A stretch of DNA of 47,465 nucleotides. Source: a virus. The stretch spans positions 1 through 47,465 of the IMG/VR virus record IMGVR_UViG_3300042540_000135. The stretch is one strand, 5' to 3'. The notes beneath the pieces are model-generated. The model had not been told where the DNA came from. It made no database searches and worked only from the letters and a program-made list of their open reading frames with translations. A program made the position numbers and the translations under genes. Shown piece by piece: positions 29,141-35,591 of the stretch (positions are counted from its first letter, which is position 1; each line of letters starts with the position of its first letter).

Positions 29141-29584
29141 TTATTGATTTTCTACAGTAAAAGGATGCCGCCCAAGATAACAATCTTGTGGCCATTCCAT
29201 GTGTCTTTTAAACCCGTTGATGAGGCTCTGTATATTAGTAGCTCCAACAGGATTATGGCTGTGGACTGATACAGCATTAATTCTTTTCCCAGAATTTTGG
29301 GAAAACTCTACTAGCCATCGGGCACAGTCTAACCCGGTTTTTTCCTTATAGCTTTCATAGTCTGGTTGCTGCCAGCCAATGCTTAGCTTCTGTTTGAAGT
29401 AGTCATCTATATGCTCTTCAGCCAGGTCATGATCAAAACTGATTAGATCTGGGATGCCGTTACTAGATATCCACTCAACAAACTGATCATAATTTCTAAC
29501 TACCTGCCAGGGTTCATACCCCGGAATGGTTGTCGTTGGTGTCCTCTGATCGTCCAGATAGAGGGCTCTTTTTAAGATGTTCAT
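29141..29584 (-). CDS. Cyclic-phosphate-processing receiver-like (cREC) protein (147 aa)
   Basis: The motif set fits the cREC family, a receiver-like domain proposed to process cyclic phosphates. It has YLDDQRTP with D11-D12, then VVRNYDQFVEWI, LISFDHDLAE and AVSVHSHNPVGATNIQSLI. The acidic pair, the DHD and the HSHN histidines are the expected active-site residues. Length is typical for a single-domain member. I chose ATG 29584 over an in-frame TTG at 29596 because it has the local start context tacctATG. The start lies 71 bases inside the DUF5522 gene upstream. The HAD and metallophosphoesterase genes nearby suggest phosphate-ester or RNA-end chemistry; this is inferred. Confidence 0.75.
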   Translation of the reverse strand: MNILKRALYLDDQRTPTTTIPGYEPWQVVRNYDQFVEWISSNGIPDLISFDHDLAEEHIDDYFKQKLSIGWQQPDYESYKEKTGLDCARWLVEFSQNSGKRINAVSVHSHNPVGATNIQSLINGFKRHMEWPQDCYLGRHPFTVENQ

Positions 29585-29735
29585 AGGTAGGGTCAATGTC
29601 TTGGTTACCTTTTATATGCTTAGGTAAATAAGGACAGTGCCGGCATCCATTGCCACAACACTGTCCTCGGTTTATATGAAACAAAGGGGTTAGTATTACT
29701 CTATCACCTTCTATATAGTATAAGTCTTCGTTCAT
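29514..29735 (-). CDS. DUF5522-type cysteine-rich small protein (73 aa)
   Basis: The core RGQCCGNGCRHCPY is the hallmark of DUF5522, a small family of unknown function with a cysteine cluster that could bind metal. The N-terminus (YYIEGDRVILTPLFHINRG) also fits. The C-terminal 25 residues are polar and are encoded in the stretch that overlaps the start of the cREC gene in another frame. It starts with an ATGA overlap with the HAD gene upstream, a sign of translational coupling. It ends in TGA. Biochemical role unknown. Confidence 0.75.
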   Translation of the reverse strand: MNEDLYYIEGDRVILTPLFHINRGQCCGNGCRHCPYLPKHIKGNQDIDPTYEHLKKSPLSGRSEDTNDNHSGV

Positions 29736-30124
29736 TGAGCACTATTAAGAAGGACATTACATTTCTCCATCCAGTCTGAAGACATAACGTCTACTATTAC
29801 TGGTGTCTTCATGCCTTTTTTATAGGCCTCATAGCTTTCCTGTTCGTTATCGTCCAGATGCCAAATAAATTTGGTTCCCTCTAAATAGGTTGTCTTCCAC
29901 TGCATACAGGTAAATCTGACTCTGTGTCTTGGTATACCAATACGGTCTACTACTTCCCATAGATCATCTAGGGTAGCATTAAAAGGATACTTGTGTTTAT
30001 GGTTCTCGTCCCAGCGTGTGGTAACGACCCATACTTCTATACCAGACTCTATTAGTTCTTTGGCATAGTCTTGTACATTTTTAAACTCGAGTGTTCCGTC
30101 AAAATCAAAGGATACTTTTTTCAT
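29732..30124 (-). CDS. HAD-superfamily phosphatase (130 aa)
   Basis: The start MKKVSFDFDGTLEF contains HAD motif I, with nucleophile D7 and D9. Motif II threonine is in VWVVTTR, a later lysine is in VRFTCMQWKTTY, and the acidic motif is IWHLDDNEQE. The size is that of a cap-less or small-cap phage HAD phosphatase, perhaps acting on nucleotides or nucleic acid 5'/3' phosphates. ATG 30124 was chosen because it precedes motif I closely, has the ttcctATG context, and overlaps the stop of the small membrane protein gene as ATGA. An in-frame TTG upstream at 30151 is less likely. The 3' end also overlaps the DUF5522 start as ATGA. Confidence 0.8.
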   Translation of the reverse strand: MKKVSFDFDGTLEFKNVQDYAKELIESGIEVWVVTTRWDENHKHKYPFNATLDDLWEVVDRIGIPRHRVRFTCMQWKTTYLEGTKFIWHLDDNEQESYEAYKKGMKTPVIVDVMSSDWMEKCNVLLNSAQ

Positions 30125-30237
30125 AGGAATAAGGATATGACCCATCTCCAAAAGATGAAGCCTAAACAGAAAATAATAAACCAGGCTAGTATAAAAGTCC
30201 AGTTTAGTTTTAGGATACGGGATAATAAGTTTTTCAT
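30121..30237 (-). CDS. Tiny single-pass membrane protein (38 aa)
   Basis: The frame starts at ATG 30237 (MKNLLSRILKLNW) and ends in TGA overlapping the HAD start as ATGA. It fits exactly between its neighbours, since the upstream gene stops at 30239. After a basic N-terminus, about 20 residues are hydrophobic and aromatic (TFILAWFIIFCLGFIFW), enough for one membrane helix. Exact tiling and stop-start coupling argue that it is translated. Function unknown. Confidence 0.6.
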   Translation of the reverse strand: MKNLLSRILKLNWTFILAWFIIFCLGFIFWRWVISLFL

Positions 30238-30238
30238 A

Positions 30239-30508
30239 TTACTCAGTATTAAATGATAACCAGTCTTCAAACATTTGAGCTTCTTTTGGGTGCTCTGTTC
30301 TATACCAGTCAAGAGTAATTTCATAACGGGTTACTATTGTACTTGATATAAAGAGCTCGTTATTTACAGAGTCAAGTGTTCTTTTTGTGGTATCCAGTTC
30401 TCTTTTAAGCTGAGGTATTTGCTTAACCTGTTCTTTTAAATCAAACAGGGTATAGAATAGTATACCAATTGTGGCTATACTAAGGATAGGTCCAATGTAT
30501 TTTTTCAT
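30239..30508 (-). CDS. Membrane-anchored coiled-coil protein (89 aa)
   Basis: The N-terminus MKKYIGPILSIATIGILFYTLF is a membrane anchor or uncleaved signal. It is followed by a charged heptad-like segment (LKEQVKQIPQLKRELDTTKRT) and then TRYEITLDWYRTEHPKEAQMFEDWL. I recognise a similar 'RYEITLE' type of small protein in other crAss-like phages, without known function. The start has the ttcctATG context and overlaps the upstream stop as ATGA. An i-spanin-like role is possible, but it lies in an accessory block rather than a lysis cassette. Confidence 0.7.
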   Translation of the reverse strand: MKKYIGPILSIATIGILFYTLFDLKEQVKQIPQLKRELDTTKRTLDSVNNELFISSTIVTRYEITLDWYRTEHPKEAQMFEDWLSFNTE

Positions 30509-30777
30509 AGGAATGTGTTTTTACATTTATTCATCAGAGGTTCATCCTCTGGTAGCTTTCTTGATAATCTACAGGCTACTTCTTTCCCATATAAGGGAGA
30601 AAATACTCTTGTCTTTCTTGTACACCTTTGCTGTACAGCGGATGATATGATACCTAACATCTGCCCAGCTTTGTTATAACTAGGATAAACACCTATCAGT
30701 TTCTTGATTTCTGGATCGTATACTTTAACACAGGTGTCGTCATGTAGGGTATTTAAACCGTCTTTCAAATGGATCAT
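30505..30777 (-). CDS. NUMOD-like small DNA-binding candidate (90 aa)
   Basis: The central segment VYDPEIKKLIGVYPSYNKAG, followed by QMLGIISSAVQQRC and TRVFSPLYGKEVACR, resembles the NUMOD1-type repeat: a short beta strand, then a helix-turn-helix-like part found in homing endonucleases and phage regulators. No nuclease domain is attached. It is the first gene behind a predicted promoter (30803-30834), its start context is accctATG, and its end overlaps the next start as ATGA. A DNA-binding or regulatory role is inferred from the motif only. Confidence 0.55.
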   Translation of the reverse strand: MIHLKDGLNTLHDDTCVKVYDPEIKKLIGVYPSYNKAGQMLGIISSAVQQRCTRKTRVFSPLYGKEVACRLSRKLPEDEPLMNKCKNTFL

Positions 30778-30802
30778 AGGGTATTGTAGAACTTACTTAC
30801 TG

Positions 30803-30834
30803 TAAAAATAGAGAACTTGTAGACATCTACAAAA
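30803..30834 (-). promoter_or_regulatory. Bacteroidota-type promoter with a central palindrome
   Basis: Read on the minus strand: a -33 element TTTTG (30834-30830), a 19-base spacer and a -7 element TATTTTTA (30810-30803), close to TAnnTTTG. The element sits about 25 bases upstream of the 30777 start codon. The palindrome TTGTAGA-tg-TCTACAA (about 30818-30833) fills the -33/spacer region, where a regulator could block the polymerase. Confidence 0.6.
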
Positions 30835-31059
30835 TTAATCAAAGCTTATGTTTCTATCACTCATGTATTCTCTTAGTAATTCTCGGATCTCTTGATAAGC
30901 ATCGTACTTATCTTGGGGTAGACTATCAGGAGCATACTTTGTTTTAGCTCTGAGCTCCTGGTCAAGATCCCAACATACTGCATACCAGCTAAGAGCATTG
31001 GTTGCCATCTTAAAATCTTCTTGGTCATCTGGTAAGTTGAACTCTAGTATTGCTTTCAT
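30835..31059 (-). CDS. Conserved phage protein of unknown function (74 aa)
   Basis: The sequence starts MKAILEFNLPDDQEDFKMAT, then NALSWYAVCWDLDQELR and ELLREYMSDRNISFD. I recognise this as a widespread small phage family, often beginning 'MKAxLEFNLP', with no known function. It is acidic, probably alpha/beta, and has no membrane segment. ATG 31059 is preferred over an in-frame TTG at 31083 because the family starts here. It overlaps the upstream gene by 35 bases. A promoter for the next gene lies directly after its stop. Confidence 0.7.
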   Translation of the reverse strand: MKAILEFNLPDDQEDFKMATNALSWYAVCWDLDQELRAKTKYAPDSLPQDKYDAYQEIRELLREYMSDRNISFD

Positions 31060-31267
31060 TGTCTGGAATTTTACTGTGATCAAAAGGATAAGACTGTTCT
31101 ATTGCTTTTTTATAGTACTCCATCTCTAAACTGTCTCTTAGATATCTGATACGGGCCGGAGTTAGAGGCTCCGGCTTTCCGTCATCAAAATAGATAGCTA
31201 ACGCTAGAATAGTTAAGAGTCCTGTAAGACATGATATACTAACAATCATTTCTTTACTTATTCTCAT
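31025..31267 (-). CDS. Small single-pass membrane protein (80 aa)
   Basis: After a short basic start, residues about 7-27 (MIVSISCLTGLLTILALAIYF) are one hydrophobic helix, followed by a charged polar tail (LRDSLEMEYYKKAIEQSYPFD). No catalytic motif is visible. The start has an actATG context. Its 3' end overlaps the next gene, and its 5' end overlaps the zinc-ribbon gene by 14 bases, which suggests coupled translation. Function unknown. Confidence 0.65.
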   Translation of the reverse strand: MRISKEMIVSISCLTGLLTILALAIYFDDGKPEPLTPARIRYLRDSLEMEYYKKAIEQSYPFDHSKIPDNESNTRVQLTR

Positions 31268-31481
31268 AGTATAACTTTCTAACTTTTACACCTAATTCCA
31301 TATCATTAGGGGTGTTAATAATTATGTTTTCTGGTACCGTAATATGGTTACGGTTACTTCCTTCTCTAAAACATTTAGGGCATAGTTGACCAATTCCTTC
31401 TATGTAGCCTACCCGCATATCAACATGGGTAGACTCATCGTAAGCCGTCTCCACACCGCATAGGATACATGTGTCTTTCAT
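31254..31481 (-). CDS. Small zinc-ribbon protein (75 aa)
   Basis: Two cysteine pairs, CILC near the N-terminus and CPKC around residues 34-37, form a probable zinc ribbon. The segment between them (VETAYDESTHVDMRVGYIEG) and the GQLCPKC that follows are reminiscent of small zinc-ribbon proteins in Bacteroidota phages. The C-terminal half is hydrophilic with no further motif. Such proteins often bind nucleic acid or protein partners; the partner here is unknown. Confidence 0.7.
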   Translation of the reverse strand: MKDTCILCGVETAYDESTHVDMRVGYIEGIGQLCPKCFREGSNRNHITVPENIIINTPNDMELGVKVRKLYYENK

Positions 31482-31493
31482 AGTATTTGGATT

Positions 31494-31751
31494 TTATAGT
31501 TCTGCGTTTACATGCTGGGTTACTTGGTTCCATCTCTTTTGAAGGTCTTCCCAGTAGCCAGTTTCATCATTGAATCGGTTACAAACTGCAACCAGCTCAG
31601 GATAACCAAGAGCTATCTTAGCTCTATTGTTTCTATCTAATTTCCAAATGGCTTCTATAAGAGCAGCCATACCGCTGCCAGCCATACCTTTTTTGTAGAA
31701 CATAAATAGTTCTTCTGCCTTTGTTAATGTAGGCTTTGTTTCTGTACTCAT
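31494..31751 (-). CDS. Hypothetical phage protein (85 aa)
   Basis: I do not recognise the family with confidence. The protein is probably all-helical, with the segments KAEELFMFYKKGMAGSGMAAL and GYPELVAVCNRFNDETGYW. No membrane segment or metal-binding pattern is seen. Its ATG overlaps the stop of the metallophosphoesterase gene as ATGA, so the two are probably co-translated. Confidence 0.65.
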   Translation of the reverse strand: MSTETKPTLTKAEELFMFYKKGMAGSGMAALIEAIWKLDRNNRAKIALGYPELVAVCNRFNDETGYWEDLQKRWNQVTQHVNAEL

Positions 31752-32440
31752 AGTGTAAGTATATTTCCGTGTGATGTAAGTCCAAGGTCAAATCTGCCAT
31801 CGTACACACAAGCTGCATTAGAGAATACAGTTTTAGTACGGGAATAGTGAGCCACGCCTTGGTTAGTGTCTACGCCATCCATATTATGTATGTGACCGAA
31901 ACAAACTAGTTTTAATGTGTCCTTTAGAGCCCAGCATCTTTTCATAAGAGACAGGTCTCCACACATTTCTAGATTTCCTTCTCGGTCAAAGCTCAGGTCC
32001 CTAACTCCTTTTGGGGGGCCATGGACTATTAATACGTCAGTATCTTCTGGGATTTGTTGCCATACTGCATGCGTCTTAGCTCTGGCTTTCATAAAAGCCC
32101 AGTCACAGAAGCTTGGTGTAATTGGGCTACCCCAGAACTTAACTCCATCTATTGTAGTGCCAGCGTTTTCTAAATAAATTATACCGGCCTTAGCAAAATG
32201 ACCGGGAGTAACCAGTCTACGCTCTATAGAGGTATCATGGTTACCAGCTACGTATATCTTATGCTGGACGGGTACATTCTTGTACCATTCTATGAAGTCT
32301 AGTACCTCATTATTATTACGATACGGATCTCTGTAGTTACTACAGTCACCGCTGTGCACTACAACATCTACCCCCTGGAATCTTTCGTCAGGGAATGTAC
32401 CATGATACCCATGGGTGTCAGATATGTGTAGTATTTTCAT
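31748..32440 (-). CDS. Calcineurin-like metallophosphoesterase (230 aa)
   Basis: All signature blocks are present in order: D8-x-H10 (ISDTHG), G31-D32 (HSGDC), G66-N-H-D69 (VAGNHD), a later HGPP, and GHIH near the C-terminus. These bind two metal ions that hydrolyse phosphomono- or diesters. Length and spacing fit a small single-domain phosphoesterase of the type often found in phages. The substrate is unknown; nucleotides, cyclic phosphates or nucleic acid ends are possible given the HAD and cREC genes downstream. It overlaps the next gene as ATGA and the previous one by 23 bases. Confidence 0.88.
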   Translation of the reverse strand: MKILHISDTHGYHGTFPDERFQGVDVVVHSGDCSNYRDPYRNNNEVLDFIEWYKNVPVQHKIYVAGNHDTSIERRLVTPGHFAKAGIIYLENAGTTIDGVKFWGSPITPSFCDWAFMKARAKTHAVWQQIPEDTDVLIVHGPPKGVRDLSFDREGNLEMCGDLSLMKRCWALKDTLKLVCFGHIHNMDGVDTNQGVAHYSRTKTVFSNAACVYDGRFDLGLTSHGNILTL

Positions 32441-32642
32441 CGTTTAAATATTTTTGTTCGTTTATATAGTTTTCAGCATCATTAATATGATTGCATTTAG
32501 CATCATTATATCCCATGTTGTAGTCTGTTATTCGCTGCTGATACTCCAGCTGTCTAGCTTGTTCTATTAGTTCAGCTACTTTATCATAGCTAGTTCTATT
32601 AATTCTAGAAACTAGCCAGTCAACTACAGTTTGTTTTGTCAT
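32418..32642 (-). CDS. Conserved small phage protein (74 aa)
   Basis: The pattern TVVDWLVSRINRTSYDKVAE, then LIEQARQLEYQQRI and YNMGYNDAK, matches a small helical family frequent in Bacteroidota phages ('AVEWLxxxI...EQAKxME'). No function is known to me. The start has the aacctATG context. Its 3' end overlaps the metallophosphoesterase start by 23 bases. It is very hydrophilic after the first helix. Confidence 0.7.
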   Translation of the reverse strand: MTKQTVVDWLVSRINRTSYDKVAELIEQARQLEYQQRITDYNMGYNDAKCNHINDAENYINEQKYLNDENTTHI

Positions 32643-32645
32643 AGG

Positions 32646-33500
32646 TTAAAATATATATCTGATGCCGGCTGGGTTAAAGTATTCTGCGTACAAGCGGGTA
32701 AACTCATGTATCATTTGACGTTTCAGCTGAAACTGATATCTAATGTTATCAGGAGCATAATGACTATCTTTCTTCTCTTGAATGTCAGGACGCCACAGTA
32801 GATCCTGTACAGGTTTACTGTTACGCTCATGCTGATGGATGTTGTGTGTTAAGAAAATACATTCACATTTTATATCATCACCAGCAGCAAACTGCAGTTC
32901 AGTAAATAGTTTTTTGTATTCATCTAACCATCCATCTGTGTAGATTATTGGAGAGAAGTTAACATGTACTTCCATGTGCTCTTTTAACATAGGAATGCAC
33001 GCTAAACGATCAGATATAGAATCAGTCCTTGGCTCAAGTACATCTGAGTATTTCTGAGGCATCAGACTAACTCGGATACGGTGCTTTTCAGGATAAAGCG
33101 TATAATTACTAGGCTTGAACAAAGTAGGGTACTTAGTAGCAAACGTACTCTTTGGCATTTTGTAGTAATTGAAATAATCAAATACCGTCTGCCAGTTATA
33201 GTGTTTACTCATCAGTGCTACATCTGTACTGCAACCAATGTCTATTACATAATACTTTGGATCACATTGGTTAGGTACTTTTGGCCAGGGTTGTTTGTGA
33301 ACCCATTGTGCAATAGACTGAAGAATGACATCAGTGTTTTCGTTGATATACACTTTATCATGATTATATCTTCCTACATAACAGTAAGAGTTCATACAAC
33401 CACCTAGACACCCATAGATAAAGTTTGGAGCTACAGCATCTGAGCTACGTCCATTATCACGGGTGATCAGTGTTTTGGTTTGTTGTTTAATTATTCTCAT
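32646..33500 (-). CDS. Spore photoproduct lyase-like radical SAM protein (284 aa)
   Basis: The N-terminus has YGCLGGCMNSYCYVGRY with C31, C35 and C40 as likely 4Fe-4S ligands, a CX3CX4C spacing rather than the usual CX3CX2C. Later segments fit the SplB family: IDIGCSTDVAL, where C90 aligns with the conserved hydrogen-donor cysteine of spore photoproduct lyase; RIRVSLMPQKYSDVLEPRT; DRLACIPML; VNFSPIIYTDGWLDEYKKL. Spore photoproduct lyase repairs a UV thymine dimer using S-adenosylmethionine. In a phage the substrate might be damaged or modified DNA; this is inferred. Its start overlaps the Cys-rich 118-aa gene by 14 bases, suggesting they work together. Confidence 0.75.
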   Translation of the reverse strand: MRIIKQQTKTLITRDNGRSSDAVAPNFIYGCLGGCMNSYCYVGRYNHDKVYINENTDVILQSIAQWVHKQPWPKVPNQCDPKYYVIDIGCSTDVALMSKHYNWQTVFDYFNYYKMPKSTFATKYPTLFKPSNYTLYPEKHRIRVSLMPQKYSDVLEPRTDSISDRLACIPMLKEHMEVHVNFSPIIYTDGWLDEYKKLFTELQFAAGDDIKCECIFLTHNIHQHERNSKPVQDLLWRPDIQEKKDSHYAPDNIRYQFQLKRQMIHEFTRLYAEYFNPAGIRYIF

Positions 33501-33843
33501 ATTTCTTTCTAATCTTTTTAAGATACTTTTTAAATTCAGGATCAGAAGAGTATGGAAAAGATGTGATGCTTATTCTTTTACGGAATATTCTATGAATACT
33601 TTTCTTTTCATCAAGTATTCTAGAGGCATGCCACAAGCAGGGAACAAAAGATGTACTTACTGGCTGATTATGTTTGCCTGCTCTTATTCTCATATGATGA
33701 GGAGGCCTACCAGTTTTATAATCTTTTATGTACTCTTCTGTACAGCATTTAGGATATCCTAAGAATTTACCCACTTCTCTAATAAACTGTTCTTGTGTTA
33801 ACCAATCTGGCTTTGAACAGAAGCTGCATTTACAAGTACTCAT
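33487..33843 (-). CDS. Cysteine-rich protein, possible Fe-S or zinc partner of the radical SAM protein (118 aa)
   Basis: Cysteines are clustered: CKCSFC at the N-terminus, CC in FLGYPKCCTEEY, and one in SFVPCLWHASRI. The 'GYPxCC...PC' pattern is loosely like DUF483-type proteins, but I am not certain. The C-terminus is basic (RKRISIT, YLKKIRKKYE). It overlaps the dNMP kinase gene as ATGA upstream and the radical SAM gene by 14 bases downstream. A metal-binding helper or nucleic-acid-binding protein is possible. Confidence 0.6.
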   Translation of the reverse strand: MSTCKCSFCSKPDWLTQEQFIREVGKFLGYPKCCTEEYIKDYKTGRPPHHMRIRAGKHNQPVSTSFVPCLWHASRILDEKKSIHRIFRKRISITSFPYSSDPEFKKYLKKIRKKYENN

Positions 33844-34496
33844 ATAAGTTTTTCTTTTCTTAGCATACCACCAACACTAAATAGCAAGGAAGTCATATCA
33901 GAACCGTTCATAATTTTATGATCAAAGTCCCAGTTATCTAATCCTACTTCTGAAGGATGATCATTAATAGCTTTTACTCCTGGTCTGTCTACACGGATTA
34001 CTATACCACCGGCATCTTTGATAGCCTGGGCCTCATTTGGAAAACGTGTATCTGTAATAATCCAGTTAGGCTCACTATAGAAATCTTCACCTAGAGATGT
34101 AAATCCTACAACAGAAAGCTTATAGTCAGCCATAAGAGCATTAACCCAGGTATTTTCATGCAATCCTGTACGTAGACCTTCTGTGCCAATCTTTTGTAAG
34201 AAGTCTCTGACAGTCATATTCCACTCAGGACCCAGGTTGGTTTTCTTGAATTCTTGATCTTCAAACTTCTCTACAGGAATACCGGTGAGTAAACTGCTTA
34301 TCTGTTTTAATTTACCTGCCCACTTCTTGATCTCCCAGCCGGACTGTTCTTCCAGCCACCATTCATGTTGATCGTAGTTTTCAAGTAGATCTTCTATACC
34401 TTGTCCATCAGGCAGGTCTGTACAGCAGGCTATTTGTATTAGTCTTCCTATAGTGTCTTTACCAGATCCGGCATAGCCGTTTATGCCTATTATCAT
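33840..34496 (-). CDS. Deoxynucleoside monophosphate kinase (218 aa)
   Basis: It starts MIIGINGYAGSGKDT, a Walker A loop ending in K13. The middle has the lid-like segment FKKTNLGPEWNMTVRDFLQK, then IGTEGLR and WVNAL, as in T4 gp1-type phage dNMP kinases. Walker B-like WIITDTRFPNEA and VIRVDRPG follow. The enzyme phosphorylates dNMPs to dNDPs and would supply precursors for phage DNA synthesis. Length (218) is close to that of known phage enzymes. The start is one base after the stop of the 62-aa gene. Confidence 0.85.
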   Translation of the reverse strand: MIIGINGYAGSGKDTIGRLIQIACCTDLPDGQGIEDLLENYDQHEWWLEEQSGWEIKKWAGKLKQISSLLTGIPVEKFEDQEFKKTNLGPEWNMTVRDFLQKIGTEGLRTGLHENTWVNALMADYKLSVVGFTSLGEDFYSEPNWIITDTRFPNEAQAIKDAGGIVIRVDRPGVKAINDHPSEVGLDNWDFDHKIMNGSDMTSLLFSVGGMLRKEKLI

Positions 34497-34497
34497 A

Positions 34498-34686
34498 CTA
34501 ATCTTCTTTAATTAAATGATTGTATTCTTCCCAAACTTCTTCAGGTAAATAATGAATTAGATTTTGTTTTGGACAAAAGCTAAGTAGCTCTTCTATAGCT
34601 TCTACATATCCTTCATTAATATCTTCTTTTATTTGGTCAACAACCACTTTTACTAAATCATCTAGTGTCTTATCTGTATTTTTCAT
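34498..34686 (-). CDS. Conserved small acidic phage protein (62 aa)
   Basis: The sequence MKNTDKTLDDLVKVVVDQI, with EAIEELLSFCPKQNLIHYLPEE, matches a small helical phage family seen in several Bacteroidota phages ('EELLxFLPxENLIxFLPEE'). Function unknown. ATG 34686 is preferred to an upstream in-frame start at 34728, which would lie inside the GC-rich hairpin. The stop is TAG, one of the clear TAG stops in the window. Confidence 0.65.
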   Translation of the reverse strand: MKNTDKTLDDLVKVVVDQIKEDINEGYVEAIEELLSFCPKQNLIHYLPEEVWEEYNHLIKED

Positions 34687-34705
34687 TTTACACTTTTTGA
34701 ATAGT

Positions 34706-34731
34706 GGGGTGGAGCTAAAACACTCCACCCC
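34706..34731 (-). terminator. GC-rich hairpin after the DUF932-like gene, possible terminator or RNA element
   Basis: A perfect 9-bp stem (34706-34714 with 34723-34731, GGGGTGGAG / CTCCACCCC) with an 8-base loop lies between the 277-aa and 62-aa genes. There is no T-run after it on either strand, so it may be a weak terminator, an mRNA processing or stability element, or an attenuator. Confidence 0.5.
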
Positions 34732-34747
34732 GGCTATTATGGGTTTG

Positions 34748-35581
34748 TTAATTAAATACTACACCAAAATCAGAATCAACTGTTTCTGTGTATTCTTCTG
34801 TTACGTCAACAGCTAAAGGAATCTCTTGCTGTATATCATCCTCTACAGCAGCATATACATTCTGGAGCTGACCGAACTCGTTTACGAAGAAACTATGGAC
34901 CTTCTGGTGGTCTGATAAGTAGTTCAGTGGATGTGAATCTTTAAGAGCTAACGTTACATGGTTATACAAGTCCCAAGCTGAATTAGGATTACTAGAGTAA
35001 CTATGCGTTGGCTTTTCAATCTCACGCTGAATAATGCCTACTTGAGTAAGAGTTAAGATCTCTTGATCAATTAGTAGACGTCCAATGATTGATCCTTGTT
35101 CGTTCTTCTTAAGGCTAACTTGCTTGAGCATTTCTTTGTCTGCTACAAGGTTATCATAGTATTCTTTAGCTCGGCTTATCTGGTACTGGATAGAATTGGT
35201 TACATCTATAAGTGCTGAACCAGTGTGCTTACGCTTGTAGTTTACTAGATCACCAGATACAACTCCGTTCATACAGATGAAGACCTGTGCACCAATAGCA
35301 CACTTGAACCTCATCATTTTATTGTAAGAGTTAGACCAGGCAAACATCAGACCCATGTCTGGATCATTGCCATAGTTAAGGTGATAAATACCTTGAGCTA
35401 TTTGGCCATCTAGAGATGTCTTGTACATCTCTTTGTCAATACTGAAACCGGCAGCAGCCAGTTCTCTACGGGTTTCGTCTATAATAAACCCGTGTGGAAT
35501 TACTGTGTAACGTTTACCATGACTAGGTAAAGCAGCGTTACGAAGGTGTTGTTCTGTTACGAAGGAGGTTTTCGCGGGCAT
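34748..35581 (-). CDS. DUF932-like phage protein (277 aa)
   Basis: The region FAWSNSYNKMMRFKCAIGAQ, then VFICMNGVVSGDLVNYKRKH, resembles the DUF932 phage/plasmid family (a 'W.NSyD..., ...vC.Ng..., ...kHtg' pattern). The family is widespread in phages and plasmids and has no firm biochemical role. The C-terminus is acidic (VDVTEEYTETVDSDFGVVF). It lies directly downstream of the DNA polymerase, so a role linked to replication is likely but inferred. It is followed by a GC-rich hairpin. Confidence 0.65.
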   Translation of the reverse strand: MPAKTSFVTEQHLRNAALPSHGKRYTVIPHGFIIDETRRELAAAGFSIDKEMYKTSLDGQIAQGIYHLNYGNDPDMGLMFAWSNSYNKMMRFKCAIGAQVFICMNGVVSGDLVNYKRKHTGSALIDVTNSIQYQISRAKEYYDNLVADKEMLKQVSLKKNEQGSIIGRLLIDQEILTLTQVGIIQREIEKPTHSYSSNPNSAWDLYNHVTLALKDSHPLNYLSDHQKVHSFFVNEFGQLQNVYAAVEDDIQQEIPLAVDVTEEYTETVDSDFGVVFN

Positions 35582-35591
35582 AACTAAATGT

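Noticed and set aside
29585-29596. Upstream TTG start for the cREC gene, and likewise upstream non-preferred starts at 30151, 31083, 34728 and 42285
   Set aside because: ATGs with local start contexts, family-typical N-termini or avoidance of hairpins fit better.
33081-33762. Plus-strand frames opposite the radical SAM and Cys-rich genes
   Set aside because: The minus strand carries clear motifs (CX3CX4C, SPL blocks) and coupled starts; the plus-strand products have none.
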